Part shown: piece by piece, positions 20,368 to 27,882 of the stretch
Position numbering within the stretch: the stretch's first letter is position 1
Layout of the letters: every line of letters starts with the position of its first letter
From: an uncultured Clostridia bacterium
GTDB taxonomy: Bacteria; Bacillota; Clostridia; Christensenellales; Aristaeellaceae
Length of the DNA stretch: 31,745 bases
Assembly: GCA_934663625.1 (NCBI GenBank)
Contig: CAKUKP010000030.1
Coordinates: 1-31,745, forward strand
Reading direction: 5' to 3'
Translations under genes and position numbers: made by a program
Notes under the pieces: generated by a model
Databases searched by the model: none
Told to the model about the DNA's origin: nothing
The model's input: the letters and a program-made list of their open reading frames with translations, nothing else

Positions 20368-21213
20368 ATGCTCAAACGGCTCATTGCATTTATGCTTCTG
20401 TGCCTGATCGCGGCGACGGCGGCAGCGGAGGAAAACGCCTGTATCGGAAGCTGGACGCTGACCGCGCGGGGCGATACATCCGCTGCAATCGGTTCGGAAA
20501 GGCTTGCGCTCTTTGAGGATGGCGAGGGCATATGGGCGCGTCCGGACGGACTGACCGCCGTTCAGTGGACGCAGACGGACGATACGCTGAATGTGACGGC
20601 GAACGGAGAAAGCGCCGCCTATACCCTGCAGGAGGGCGCGCGCCTGACGGCGCAGGACGGGCGCAGCTTTGAACGCCCGATGGACGCATCCACCGTGGAA
20701 GCGCTGTCCGGCGTATGGACGCTGGAGCGCGCCATGCTGGAGGATCGCCGCGTAAACCCGCAGGATGTGCGTCTGGATTACCGGCTGATTCTGCTTCCCG
20801 ACGGCACGGGGCTGTTTTCCGGCGATGGGATTGATTCCACCGCGATTACCTGGATCGCGCACGATGATGATCTGCACGTACACGGCGACGGGCAATGCAT
20901 GCTGTTCCAGCGGAACGGGGAATTGCTGGAAACGGAATTCTCGCAGATCAACAGCCGGTTGGTCTTTGCGCGCACCGGCGCGATCGAAGCGGCGGCGGAT
21001 GTACAAAGAACGGTACGCGCCACCAGCAATGTGAACCTGCGCAGCGGCGCGGGCAGGGATTATGATAAGCTGGGCGTTGCGAGCGCGGGCGACGCGCTGC
21101 CCTACGGCGGCGAAACGCAGGCGGACGATCGCGGCGTGGACTGGTATAAGGTGCTGACCGACAGCGGCGAAGCCTGGGTATCTTCGCAGTACGCGAAGAT
21201 TGTGGAAGAATAA
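20368..21213 (+). CDS. Secreted protein with two beta-rich repeats and an SH3b domain
   Basis: 281 residues; ATG 20368 follows AAGGAGAATACCT. Signal peptide MLKRLIAFMLLCLIAATAAA with a likely cut before EENAC. Residues about 22-100 and 110-200 look like two copies of a lipocalin-like beta unit (GSWTL...ALFEDGEGIW and GVWTL...LLPDGTGLFSGD). The C-terminus (about 215-281) is a bacterial SH3 domain: TSNVNLRSGAGRDYDKLG, VDWYKVL, EAWVSSQYAKI. SH3b domains bind peptidoglycan or other wall polymers, so a wall-associated role is likely, but the function is unknown. No promoter is evident downstream of the preceding terminator. Confidence 0.75.
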   Translation: MLKRLIAFMLLCLIAATAAAEENACIGSWTLTARGDTSAAIGSERLALFEDGEGIWARPDGLTAVQWTQTDDTLNVTANGESAAYTLQEGARLTAQDGRSFERPMDASTVEALSGVWTLERAMLEDRRVNPQDVRLDYRLILLPDGTGLFSGDGIDSTAITWIAHDDDLHVHGDGQCMLFQRNGELLETEFSQINSRLVFARTGAIEAAADVQRTVRATSNVNLRSGAGRDYDKLGVASAGDALPYGGETQADDRGVDWYKVLTDSGEAWVSSQYAKIVEE

Positions 21214-21222
21214 CCGGACTTC

Positions 21223-21260
21223 AAAAAACTCCGGGTGCGATGATGCACACGGAGTTTTTT
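21223..21260. terminator. Bidirectional terminator
   Basis: AAAAAACTCCG (21223-21233) pairs perfectly with CGGAGTTTTTT (21250-21260), with an inner GTGC/GCAC. A-run and T-run on the two sides serve both convergent genes. Confidence 0.9.
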
Positions 21261-21276
21261 CTGTTTTTGGAGATCA

Positions 21277-22116
21277 TCAGTCCGCGTAGAGGATATGCTC
21301 GAATACGTCGTCGATATCGGTGCAGGCGCCGTTTACGTTGATCATTTCGCGACAATTCGGGCCGTTGAATTCTACCCAGCCGCCGATGCTGCCGTCCATA
21401 TTGGAAACGTACAGCCAGCGTACATCATCGGAAGCGGCGAGGATAACCTGCTGATCGGCATCCAGATAAACGGTCGCTTCGCTGTCGAAGCGGGTCGCCT
21501 TCAGCGAAAGGTTCTGATTCAGGGTAACGATCATGCCCATCGCGTAAGTGTCCTGCGGAATCTCGGCGATGTGATAGTATGTTTCAAAATCGCCGTTTTC
21601 GTCCCATTTATAGCCATTGGCGAGCTTGTATTCGGCGAACCGGTGCCAGGTGCCGATGTGGCTTGCGCGGATGTGGCAGGTGATGCGTCCGTCCGCGTCC
21701 GCCGTCATGCCCATGGGCAGGGAAGGAATCGCGCCCACATCGAGCAGGCGGCCGCCGGTGTACAGGTAGCAGTAGGTGTAGCCGTATTCCGGCACCATGA
21801 ACAGCGTGCCCCAGGTCCATTCGGGGTCGTAATACATGCCGCCGCCGAGGTTCACCGCATAGATCGTGCCCTCCAGATTCCAGGTTTCGTCCACGCTGTA
21901 GCTGTCATCGCCCACTGCGATGGTGAAGCCGTCCATTTCATCGTATTCGTTCGGCTCCGCGGGGGTGAAGATCAGGGTTTCCATGATTTCATCGCCGTCG
22001 AAATCGCGCTGCGTGCCGGTGGTGATTTCGGTGATTGCGTCGCTTTCCGCCATCGCGGGGATCGCGCACAGGATCATCGCCAATGCGATCAGAAGCGCCA
22101 GTATGGATTTACGCAT
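21277..22116 (-). CDS. Secreted protein, tandem paralogue 1
   Basis: 279 residues from ATG 22116 (GGAGGGG, 10-base spacing). Signal peptide MRKSILALLIALAMILCAIP with cleavage after AMA. An EF-hand-like loop DFDGDEIMETL follows at about 38-48, then a beta-rich domain with many Tyr and Trp (GGGMYYDPEWTWGTLFMVPE, TYCYLYTGGRLLDVGAIPSL). A C-terminal SH3-like segment reads WLYVSNMDGSIGGWVEFNG. I do not recognise a named family. It is about 75-80% identical by eye to the next gene, and the signal peptide is the same nearly residue for residue, so this is a recent tandem duplication. Extracellular; function unknown. Confidence 0.75.
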   Translation of the reverse strand: MRKSILALLIALAMILCAIPAMAESDAITEITTGTQRDFDGDEIMETLIFTPAEPNEYDEMDGFTIAVGDDSYSVDETWNLEGTIYAVNLGGGMYYDPEWTWGTLFMVPEYGYTYCYLYTGGRLLDVGAIPSLPMGMTADADGRITCHIRASHIGTWHRFAEYKLANGYKWDENGDFETYYHIAEIPQDTYAMGMIVTLNQNLSLKATRFDSEATVYLDADQQVILAASDDVRWLYVSNMDGSIGGWVEFNGPNCREMINVNGACTDIDDVFEHILYAD

Positions 22117-22237
22117 AAGTAAGTTCCCCTCCATTGTACTCAATTCGGATGAGCGCACATCCGTCCTGCTCCATATTCTACTATATCTCTTCCGAAAAAT
22201 CCAGAGCGATGATTAAAAAAGAGCGCCTATTTTAACA

Positions 22238-22266
22238 AAAGCCCCGCCTGTTTGAGACGGAGCTTT
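22238..22266 (-). terminator. Terminator of secreted paralogue 2
   Basis: 12-bp stem (22255-22266 with 22238-22249 on the minus strand; AAAGCTCCGTCT / AGGCGGGGCTTT with two G.T pairs), followed by TTGTTAAAA. Confidence 0.75.
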
Positions 22267-22293
22267 CAGAGTTAATTTGGTTTTGAAGATGGA

Positions 22294-23148
22294 TCAATCC
22301 GCGTAGAAGATATTCTTGAATACGCCGTCGATTTCGGTGTAGGTGCCGTTTACGTTGATCATTTCGGGATAATCCGCGCCGTTGAATTCTACCCAGCCGC
22401 TGATGCTGCCGTCCATATTGGAAACGTACAGCCAGCGTACATCATCGGAAGCGACGAGGATAATCTGCTGACCGGCCGCCAGATCGATGGTCGCTTCGCT
22501 GTCAAAGCGGGAGGCCTTCAGCGTAAGATCCTGATTCAGGGTTACGATCATGCCCATGGCGTAAGCGTCCTGCGGCACTTCGCTGATGCGATAATACTGT
22601 TCATAATCGCCGTTTCCGCTCCAGCTGTAGCCGTTGGCGAGCTTGTATTCGGCGAAGCGGCTCCAGGTGCCGATGTGATTTGCACGGATGTGGCAGGTGA
22701 TGCGTCCGTCCGCGTCCGCCGTCATGCCGTCGGGCAGGGAAGGAATCGCGCCCACGTCGAACAGATGGCCGTCGGTGTACAGATAACAGTAGGTGTAGGG
22801 ATCATCGCTCGGACCGTATTCCGGCACCATGAACAGCGTGCCCCAGCACATTTCGGGGTTGTAATACATGCCGCGGCCCAAGTTTACCGCATAGACCTTG
22901 CCCGCCAGATTCCAGGCGTCGTCCACGCTGTAGCTGTCGTCGCCGACTGCGATGGTGAAGCCGTTGATTTCATCATTTTCATCCGGTTCCGCAGGGGTGA
23001 AGGTCAGGGTTTCGGTGGTTTCATCGCCGTCGAAATCACGCTGCGTGCCGGTGGTGATTTCCGTGATTGCATCGTTTTCCGCCATTGCGGGGATCGCGCA
23101 CAGGATCATTGCCAGTGCGATCAGAAGAGCCAGTATGGATTTACGCAT
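22294..23148 (-). CDS. Secreted protein, tandem paralogue 2
   Basis: 284 residues; ATG 23148 after GGAGGGAACTTACAT. Same signal peptide and domain order as the neighbouring paralogue: EF-hand-like DFDGDETTETL, a beta-rich middle domain, and a C-terminal SH3-like WLYVSNMDGSISGWVEFNG. Differences include a four-residue insert (GPSDDPYTYCYLY against GYTYCYLY) and replacements of loop residues, so the two copies have begun to diverge. Each copy has its own terminator. Extracellular; function unknown. Confidence 0.75.
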   Translation of the reverse strand: MRKSILALLIALAMILCAIPAMAENDAITEITTGTQRDFDGDETTETLTFTPAEPDENDEINGFTIAVGDDSYSVDDAWNLAGKVYAVNLGRGMYYNPEMCWGTLFMVPEYGPSDDPYTYCYLYTDGHLFDVGAIPSLPDGMTADADGRITCHIRANHIGTWSRFAEYKLANGYSWSGNGDYEQYYRISEVPQDAYAMGMIVTLNQDLTLKASRFDSEATIDLAAGQQIILVASDDVRWLYVSNMDGSISGWVEFNGADYPEMINVNGTYTEIDGVFKNIFYAD

Positions 23149-23254
23149 ATGTAAGTTCCCTCCATTTTTTAGTTGCGTTATTCAGACGTAGGCGTATCCG
23201 TACTGGTTCCATGTTTTTGAAATTTTTCTCATAAAAAATTTTGGCGAAAAATAT

Positions 23255-23283
23255 TTGGCATTTGGGCGGAGGTCTGCTACAAT
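23255..23283 (+). promoter_or_regulatory. Promoter of the Nudix gene
   Basis: -35 TTGGCA (23255-23260), 17-base spacer, -10 TACAAT (23278-23283) with a TG two bases upstream. Confidence 0.7.
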
Positions 23284-23320
23284 GAAGATGAATTGGATGT
23301 TTTCACCGGAGGAACGAAGC

Positions 23321-23938
23321 ATGAACGATACATGGGTTGATTTTGCGATTCGAATTCAAAGCATCGCGCAGGCGGGGCTTCAATATGGAAGGGACAAATA
23401 CGATCAGGAGCGATATGAACAGCTGCGCACGATTGCCGCGGAGATGCTTTCCGTGAAAACGGATATTCCGATCGATAAGATCCGCGGCCTGTTCTGCAAT
23501 GAAACGGGCTATCAGACGCCGAAGATCGATACGCGCGCGGCGGTATTCATCGATGAAAGGATTCTACTGGTTCGCGAAAACGATGGCAGATGGGCGCTGC
23601 CCGGCGGCTGGTGCGATGTGGATCAATCGGTGGCTTCCAACGCCGAAAAGGAGGTTCTGGAGGAAACGGGCTGCACCGTATCGGCGCAGCGGCTGATCGC
23701 CGTGCAGGACTGGCGCAGGCACAATGTAACAAATTACGCCTATGGCGTTGTGAAAATTTTCGTGCTCTGCCGCTATATGGGCGGATGGTTTCGGGAAAAC
23801 ATCGAAACCACCGAAGCAGGACTTTTTGGAATCGGGGAAATTCCGGATGGTCTGGCGGTGGAAAAATGCACCGGCGCGCAGATTCGGATGTGCTTTGAAG
23901 CGCTCCGAAATCCAAACGCGCCGACGATATTCGATTGA
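23321..23938 (+). CDS. Nudix hydrolase with N-terminal helical domain
   Basis: 205 residues; ATG 23321 follows GGAGGAACGAAGC. Residues about 5-65 match the Nudix_hydro_N helical domain (FAIRIQSIAQAGLQYGRDKY, ERYEQLRTIAAEML). The Nudix core begins near TRAAVFIDERILLVREN, and the Nudix box is GGWCDVDQSVASNAEKEVLEETGC with the catalytic Glu pair; the Arg usual before the EU-EE block is Lys. Such enzymes hydrolyse ADP-ribose or related nucleoside diphosphate compounds; the exact substrate is not readable. Its stop lies four bases from the stop of the convergent ferredoxin gene. Confidence 0.9.
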   Translation: MNDTWVDFAIRIQSIAQAGLQYGRDKYDQERYEQLRTIAAEMLSVKTDIPIDKIRGLFCNETGYQTPKIDTRAAVFIDERILLVRENDGRWALPGGWCDVDQSVASNAEKEVLEETGCTVSAQRLIAVQDWRRHNVTNYAYGVVKIFVLCRYMGGWFRENIETTEAGLFGIGEIPDGLAVEKCTGAQIRMCFEALRNPNAPTIFD

Positions 23939-23942
23939 AGCG

Positions 23943-24584
23943 TCAGACCGCAACGCTGCCGTCCGGCGCGATGATCACGGTGTTTACCGGAATGTCCCTG
24001 CCGCACTTGCGCACCGCCAGCCGCACCATATAATCGATGCCGCCGCAGCAGGGCACGGTCATGCGGGTAACGGTGATGGAACGGATGCGGTTTTCGGCGA
24101 AAATCTGCGCGAGCTTTTCCGAATAATCCGTGCCGTCCAGCTTTGGACACGCGATCAGCGCGATTCGCCCCGCGATGAAATCCGCGTGGAAGCTGCCGTA
24201 GGCGTAAGCGGTACAATCCGCCGCGATCAGCAGATCGGCGTTATCAAAGTACGGCGCGTTCACCGGCGCGAGCTTCAATTGCACCGGCCAGTTATGCAGC
24301 CTGCCGGCGGCAATATGGCTGCCGCGCGCGCTGCGCTGCGCGCCCTGCGCGCGCCGGTTTGCCGCGACCGCCTGCGCATCGTATGCCGCGGCTTCGCGTT
24401 CGATAAAGGATATGGCGTTCGCGGGGCACGCGGGCAGGCAATCGCCCAGTCCATCGCAGTAATCATCGCGCATCAGGCGCGCCTTGCCGTTTTCCATGGC
24501 GATCGCGCCCTCGTGGCAGGCGCGCGCACACGCGCCGCAGCCATTGCATTTTTCCGCGTCAATCTGAATCACTCTGCGAATCAT
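23943..24584 (-). CDS. 4Fe-4S ferredoxin-type protein
   Basis: 213 residues; ATG 24584 follows GGAGGCAAAGC. The N-terminal 65 residues hold two 4Fe-4S sites: CNGCGACARACHEGAI (CxxCxxCxxxC) and YCDGLGDCLPACPANAI, the second with the wider CDGLGDC spacing typical of this family. The C-terminal domain (about 90-213) contains LAPVNAPYFDNADLLIAADC, PKLDGTDYSEKLAQIF and MTVPCCGGIDYMV, with a CC pair near the end. It is probably a soluble electron-transfer or redox-sensing protein. It overlaps the upstream zinc-ribbon gene by 26 bases, so the two are translated together. Partner enzyme unknown. Confidence 0.85.
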   Translation of the reverse strand: MIRRVIQIDAEKCNGCGACARACHEGAIAMENGKARLMRDDYCDGLGDCLPACPANAISFIEREAAAYDAQAVAANRRAQGAQRSARGSHIAAGRLHNWPVQLKLAPVNAPYFDNADLLIAADCTAYAYGSFHADFIAGRIALIACPKLDGTDYSEKLAQIFAENRIRSITVTRMTVPCCGGIDYMVRLAVRKCGRDIPVNTVIIAPDGSVAV

Positions 24585-24834
24585 GCTTTGCCTCCTTTTT
24601 GTTTTTGACCAGCTTTTCATACATTTCCGTGCCGATGCATTCCTCCGCGTGGCTGCACCATTGAATGCAGCTTTGCAGATCGTTGTAGGCGGTAAATCCG
24701 CAATTATCGCATTGCACGCTTACGTCGGTGGAAAACAGTTCGATGATCGAACCGCACACCGGACATATCTTTTCCTTGATCGTGGGCACCTTAAAGCTGG
24801 AAGCGCCCGGACATCCCGAAAAAATCTGTCCCAT
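24559..24834 (-). CDS. Small zinc-ribbon-like Cys-rich protein
   Basis: 91 residues; ATG 24834 follows GGAGGTAAAATC. Two Cys pairs, CPVCGS and CDNCGF, at about 24 and 42 form a zinc or rubredoxin-like knuckle. A second Cys set SCIQWCSHAEECIG follows at about 54-67. Proteins of this kind sit next to the 4Fe-4S protein downstream in many Clostridia, often near Crp/Fnr regulators, and are thought to belong to a redox response; that context is from general knowledge. Divergent from the Crp/Fnr gene with 87 bases between starts. Confidence 0.7.
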   Translation of the reverse strand: MGQIFSGCPGASSFKVPTIKEKICPVCGSIIELFSTDVSVQCDNCGFTAYNDLQSCIQWCSHAEECIGTEMYEKLVKNKKEAKHDSQSDSD

Positions 24835-24851
24835 GATTTTACCTCCGTCCA

Positions 24852-24880
24852 TTGCTTTTGTGGCTTTATTTTAGTATAAT
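24852..24880 (+). promoter_or_regulatory. Promoter of the Crp/Fnr-dpaL operon
   Basis: -35 TTGCTT (24852-24857), 17-base spacer, -10 TATAAT (24875-24880), 41 bases before ATG 24922. A TTGGA ... TCCAA pair of arms lies just downstream and could be a regulator site, but this is weak. Confidence 0.65.
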
Positions 24881-24921
24881 CGAATTGGATTGTATGTTGT
24901 TTTTCCAACGAAAGGAGCGCT

Positions 24922-25608
24922 ATGGATTCGATTTTACAAATTCTTTCCCGTTCGCGCCTGTTTGAAGGGATCGATCCGGATCAGATCGAAGCGGCGCTGG
25001 GCTGCCTTGCGCCCGTGCGCAGATCGTATGCGCGCGGCGAAACGATTCTGGAGGCGCAGACCGAAACGGATTCGTTCGGCTTGGTGCTGCGCGGCGGCGT
25101 GATGATCGTGCAGACGGATTACTGGGGCAATCGAAACATCATGGCGGTACAGCGCGCGGGCGATCTGTTTGCGGAATCCTTCGCCGCGCAGCCGGATATG
25201 CCGATCAACGTGCGCGTGGAAGCCGCGGAGGATTGCGAAGCGCTGTTTTTCAACCTGCGGCGCGTATTGACGAACTGCCCGCGCACCTGCGCGCACCACC
25301 GGCAGCTGATCGAAAATCTGCTGATGGTGATTTCCAACCGCAATCGCCAGCTGAATGAAAAGATCGCGCACATATCGCAGCGCACCACGCGGCGGAAAAT
25401 TCTATCCTATCTTTCGGCGCAGGCGCGCGCCGCGGGCAGCGCGGAATTTGAAATTCCGTTCAGCCGCCAGCAGATGGCGGATTATCTTTCGGTGGATCGC
25501 AGCGCGCTTTCCGCCGAGCTGAGCAGGTTAAAGGCGGAAGGACTGCTGGATTACCACAGAAACGCGTTTCGCATCATGCGGAGCGATGAACAGGAGGAAA
25601 ATGCATGA
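24922..25608 (+). CDS. Crp/Fnr-family transcriptional regulator
   Basis: 228 residues; ATG after AAAGGAGCGCT. N-terminal cyclic-nucleotide-binding-type beta barrel (about 10-125: LFEGIDPDQIEAALGCLAPV, AVQRAGDLFAESFA), a long dimer helix (about 130-165), and a C-terminal helix-turn-helix FSRQQMADYLSVDRSALSAELSRLKAEGLL. Its Cys residues (47-, 100- and 120-region) do not form the four-Cys pattern of Fnr, so direct oxygen sensing by an Fe-S cluster is not evident. Its stop overlaps the start of dpaL (ATGA), and it is divergent from the ferredoxin pair, so it may control both. Confidence 0.9.
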   Translation: MDSILQILSRSRLFEGIDPDQIEAALGCLAPVRRSYARGETILEAQTETDSFGLVLRGGVMIVQTDYWGNRNIMAVQRAGDLFAESFAAQPDMPINVRVEAAEDCEALFFNLRRVLTNCPRTCAHHRQLIENLLMVISNRNRQLNEKIAHISQRTTRRKILSYLSAQARAAGSAEFEIPFSRQQMADYLSVDRSALSAELSRLKAEGLLDYHRNAFRIMRSDEQEENA

Positions 25609-26807
25609 TGAATCTACAGCTTGCGCGCATCGCGCCCGAACCCAATCCGGCGGTGATTTGCGATTTCGGAATGGAAACCGCCGCGCGCACGATCGCGTTT
25701 CACAAAAGCTTTCCGGAATACGCGCCTACGCCGCTGCGAAGCCTTGCCCATCTGGCGGAATATTTAAACGTGGGCGCGGTCTGGGTCAAGGATGAATCCT
25801 TCCGCTTCGGGTTGAACGCGTTCAAGGCGCTGGGCGGCAGCTACGCCATCGGCCGCTGCATCGCGGAGCGGCTGGGCGTCGATCCGGAAGGGATCGATTA
25901 TGATCTGCTGACCGACGATTCGGTTCGGAAACGGCTGGGCAGGATCACCTTCATCACCGCGACCGACGGCAATCACGGGCGCGGCGTTGCGTGGACGGCG
26001 AATCGGATGCGGCAGGGCTGCATCGTACACATGCCGAAGGGCAGCGCGGCGGAGCGGCTGAATAACATTCGCGCGCTGGGCGCAAACGCGGATATTCTGA
26101 ATCTGAATTACGATGGCTGCGTGGCGCAATCGATGCGCGAAGCTGAGGAAAACGGCTATATTCTGGTGCAGGATACGGCGATGGCGGGCTATACGAAGAT
26201 TCCGCGCTGGATCATGCAGGGCTATGCCACGATGGGCGCGGAGGCGATCGCGCAGCTGCGCGGCGATCTGCCCACGCATCTGTTTTTGCAGGCAGGCGTG
26301 GGATCGATGGCGGCGGCGATGGCGGCGCTGTTTTCCGATGCGGAGGCGCGCGCGGGACGCAGGCTTACGATTGTGATCGTGGAGCCGCACGCGGCAAACT
26401 GCATATTCCGCACGGCGCAGGCAAGCGATGGGCAATTGCACCCCGTGACCGGCGATATGAACACCATCATGGCGGGACTTGCGTGCGGCGTGCCCTGCAC
26501 CACGGCGTGGGATGTATTGAAATCCACCGCGGAATTCTATATCTCCATGCCGGATTGCGTCGCGGCGCGCGGCATGCGCGTGCTGGGCAATCCGATGGGC
26601 GGCGATGCGCGCGTGATCTCCGGCGAAAGCGGCGCTTCCGCGCTCGGACTTGCATACGAACTGTGCGCAAATCCCGATTGTGCCGAAATCAAAAAGCAGA
26701 TCGGCGTCACCCCCGAAAGCCGTATCCTGTGCTTTTCGACGGAGGGCGATACCGATCGCGAAAATTATCGAAGAATTGTATGGGACGGGACATATCCGAA
26801 CGCCTGA
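25605..26807 (+). CDS. dpaL: Diaminopropionate ammonia-lyase
   Basis: 400 residues, the usual length of the E. coli YgeX type. A PLP enzyme that splits 2,3-diaminopropionate into pyruvate and ammonia. The PLP lysine is in SFRFGLNAFKALGGSYA (about residue 74), and later blocks are FITATDGNHGRGVAWTA, VQDTAMAGYTKIPRWIMQGY, FLQAGVGSMAAAMAALF and GESGASALGL. ATG 25605 overlaps the Crp/Fnr stop; ATG 25608 is also possible. The ribosome binding site AGGAGGAAAATGC serves both. It probably supplies pyruvate and nitrogen. It ends one base before the convergent csoR stop. Confidence 0.93.
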   Translation: MMNLQLARIAPEPNPAVICDFGMETAARTIAFHKSFPEYAPTPLRSLAHLAEYLNVGAVWVKDESFRFGLNAFKALGGSYAIGRCIAERLGVDPEGIDYDLLTDDSVRKRLGRITFITATDGNHGRGVAWTANRMRQGCIVHMPKGSAAERLNNIRALGANADILNLNYDGCVAQSMREAEENGYILVQDTAMAGYTKIPRWIMQGYATMGAEAIAQLRGDLPTHLFLQAGVGSMAAAMAALFSDAEARAGRRLTIVIVEPHAANCIFRTAQASDGQLHPVTGDMNTIMAGLACGVPCTTAWDVLKSTAEFYISMPDCVAARGMRVLGNPMGGDARVISGESGASALGLAYELCANPDCAEIKKQIGVTPESRILCFSTEGDTDRENYRRIVWDGTYPNA

Positions 26808-27179
26808 TTATTTCATGTATTTGTCAATCGCCTGGCAGAGATCATCAATCGTCTGCTGATCGCCCTCGCGCGCGGCGTCCATAATGCAGTGCTTCAGGTG
26901 ATCCTGCAGGATCAGCTTGCCGGTATTATCGATGGCGCTGCGCACGGCGGCGATCTGAATCAGCACTTCGCTGCAATCGCGGCCTTCCTCCACCATGCGG
27001 CGCACCGATTGCAGATGGCCGATCGCGCGGGACAGGCGGTTCAGCACAGCCTTCGTATTTTCATGGGTGTGCGTATGCCCGTGCGCGTGCGCATGATCGT
27101 GCTCGTGCTCATGATCGTGTTCGTGCGTATGCGCGATGCCGTGTTCGTGCAGATATTCGTGGCTGTGTTCTTCAGTCAA
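26808..27179 (-). CDS. csoR: CsoR-family metal-sensing repressor with His-rich N-terminal tail
   Basis: 123 residues starting at a TTG (27179) behind AGAGGTGATTTCCA. Residues 1-39 are a His-rich tail with 16 histidines, alternating with Glu, Asp, Ala, Gly or Thr. The conserved CsoR core (about 43-123) begins ENTKAVLNRLSRAIGHLQSV. The sensor triad is Cys69, His94, Cys98 with the family spacing (25 and 4), the Cu(I)-type pattern rather than the His-rich RcnR nickel/cobalt pattern. The tail and the neighbours (CooT, CODH genes) point to nickel. It shares the phrase HEYLHEHGIAHTH with the divergent gene's HEYMHAHGIDHDH. Metal specificity is therefore open. Confidence 0.9.
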   Translation of the reverse strand: MTEEHSHEYLHEHGIAHTHEHDHEHEHDHAHAHGHTHTHENTKAVLNRLSRAIGHLQSVRRMVEEGRDCSEVLIQIAAVRSAIDNTGKLILQDHLKHCIMDAAREGDQQTIDDLCQAIDKYMK

Positions 27180-27200
27180 TGGAAATCACCTCTGATGGGT

Positions 27201-27229
27201 ATTGTACGATAGGCGGGCGCAATTTGCAA
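27201..27229 (-). promoter_or_regulatory. csoR promoter
   Basis: Minus strand: -35 TTGCAA (27229-27224), 17-base spacer, -10 TACAAT (27206-27201). The divergent promoter starts about 30 bases away. Confidence 0.7.
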
Positions 27230-27259
27230 GCCGATGCGTGGATATTTTGCGAGATTTTT

Positions 27260-27288
27260 TTGACAAATTCACATACGGCGGGTATAAT
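27260..27288 (+). promoter_or_regulatory. Perfect consensus promoter of the metal-protein operon, with operator-like palindrome
   Basis: TTGACA (27260-27265), 17-base spacer, TATAAT (27283-27288). Overlapping the -10 is ATAC-GGCGG-GTAT (27273-27285), A/T arms around a G-rich centre, the general form of CsoR/RcnR operators. A consensus promoter this strong would need repression. Confidence 0.75.
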
Positions 27289-27333
27289 TATAGGGAAACA
27301 GGATCATTTTATTGCAATAAGGAGATCATGCAA

Positions 27334-27645
27334 ATGAACGCTAAGGAACATGAATACATGCACGCGCACGGAATCGATCACGATCACGGGCATTGCGAAC
27401 ATCATGTGGACTGCGATCACGATTGCGCGGGCTGCCAAAACATGGATCCGCGCGAGGAGCTGCTGGCGCTGATGCAGTACATGGTGGGGCATAACGCCGC
27501 CCACGCGAACGAGCTTACGCAGGTTTCAAAGCGCCTGCGCGAAATGGGGGAAAATACGGCGGCGGAACAGGTGCTGCTGGCGGTATCCGATTTTGAAAAG
27601 GGCAATATGCGACTGTCAACGGTATTGGCGGCGCTGAACGCATAA
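27334..27645 (+). CDS. His/Cys-rich metal-binding protein
   Basis: 103 residues; ATG 27334 lies 9 bases after GGAG (an in-frame ATG at 27328 is only 3 bases away). Residues 1-34 are metal-ligand rich: HEYMHAHGIDHDHGHCEHH, then VDCDHDCAGCQ, with nine His and four Cys. Residues 40-103 form a helical bundle (DPREELLALMQYMVGHNAAH, NELTQVSKRLREMGE). The first part repeats the tail of the divergent CsoR protein. It looks like a cytoplasmic metal store or chaperone. In this context nickel for CODH/ACS is the best guess, but Cu or Zn cannot be excluded. First gene of a short operon with cooT. Confidence 0.75.
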   Translation: MNAKEHEYMHAHGIDHDHGHCEHHVDCDHDCAGCQNMDPREELLALMQYMVGHNAAHANELTQVSKRLREMGENTAAEQVLLAVSDFEKGNMRLSTVLAALNA

Positions 27646-27674
27646 AAAGGATTTGGAAAACGAGGTGTAAAACA

Positions 27675-27869
27675 ATGTGTCTGTCTACCGTTTATAAAAA
27701 TGAAAAGAAGCCCGGAAACGAAGTGCTGAAGAACGTGATGAAGATCGAATGCGAAAACGGAATCGTGACGCTTACGGACATCATGGGTCGCGAAGCGCAG
27801 GTGGAGGGCGAACTGATGAGCGCCGATCTCACCGCGGGCTACGTGGTGCTGCGCGCGAAGGCTTCCTGA
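27675..27869 (+). CDS. cooT: CooT-family nickel-binding protein
   Basis: 64 residues; ATG after GAGGTGTAAAACA. The start MCLSTVY is the family hallmark; Cys2 is the nickel ligand in CooT of Rhodospirillum. The rest is a small beta barrel (ENGIVTLTDIMGREAQVEGE, GYVVLRAKA). CooT proteins help nickel delivery to carbon monoxide dehydrogenase. It lies 29 bases after the His/Cys-rich gene and upstream of cooC, which fits. Confidence 0.93.
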   Translation: MCLSTVYKNEKKPGNEVLKNVMKIECENGIVTLTDIMGREAQVEGELMSADLTAGYVVLRAKAS

Positions 27870-27882
27870 TCGGAGGGCGGCG

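Noticed and set aside
27202..27333. Upstream extension of the His/Cys-rich protein (frame open from 27202)
   Set aside because: It would cross the consensus promoter; the ribosome binding site at 27319-27324 points to the ATG at 27334.
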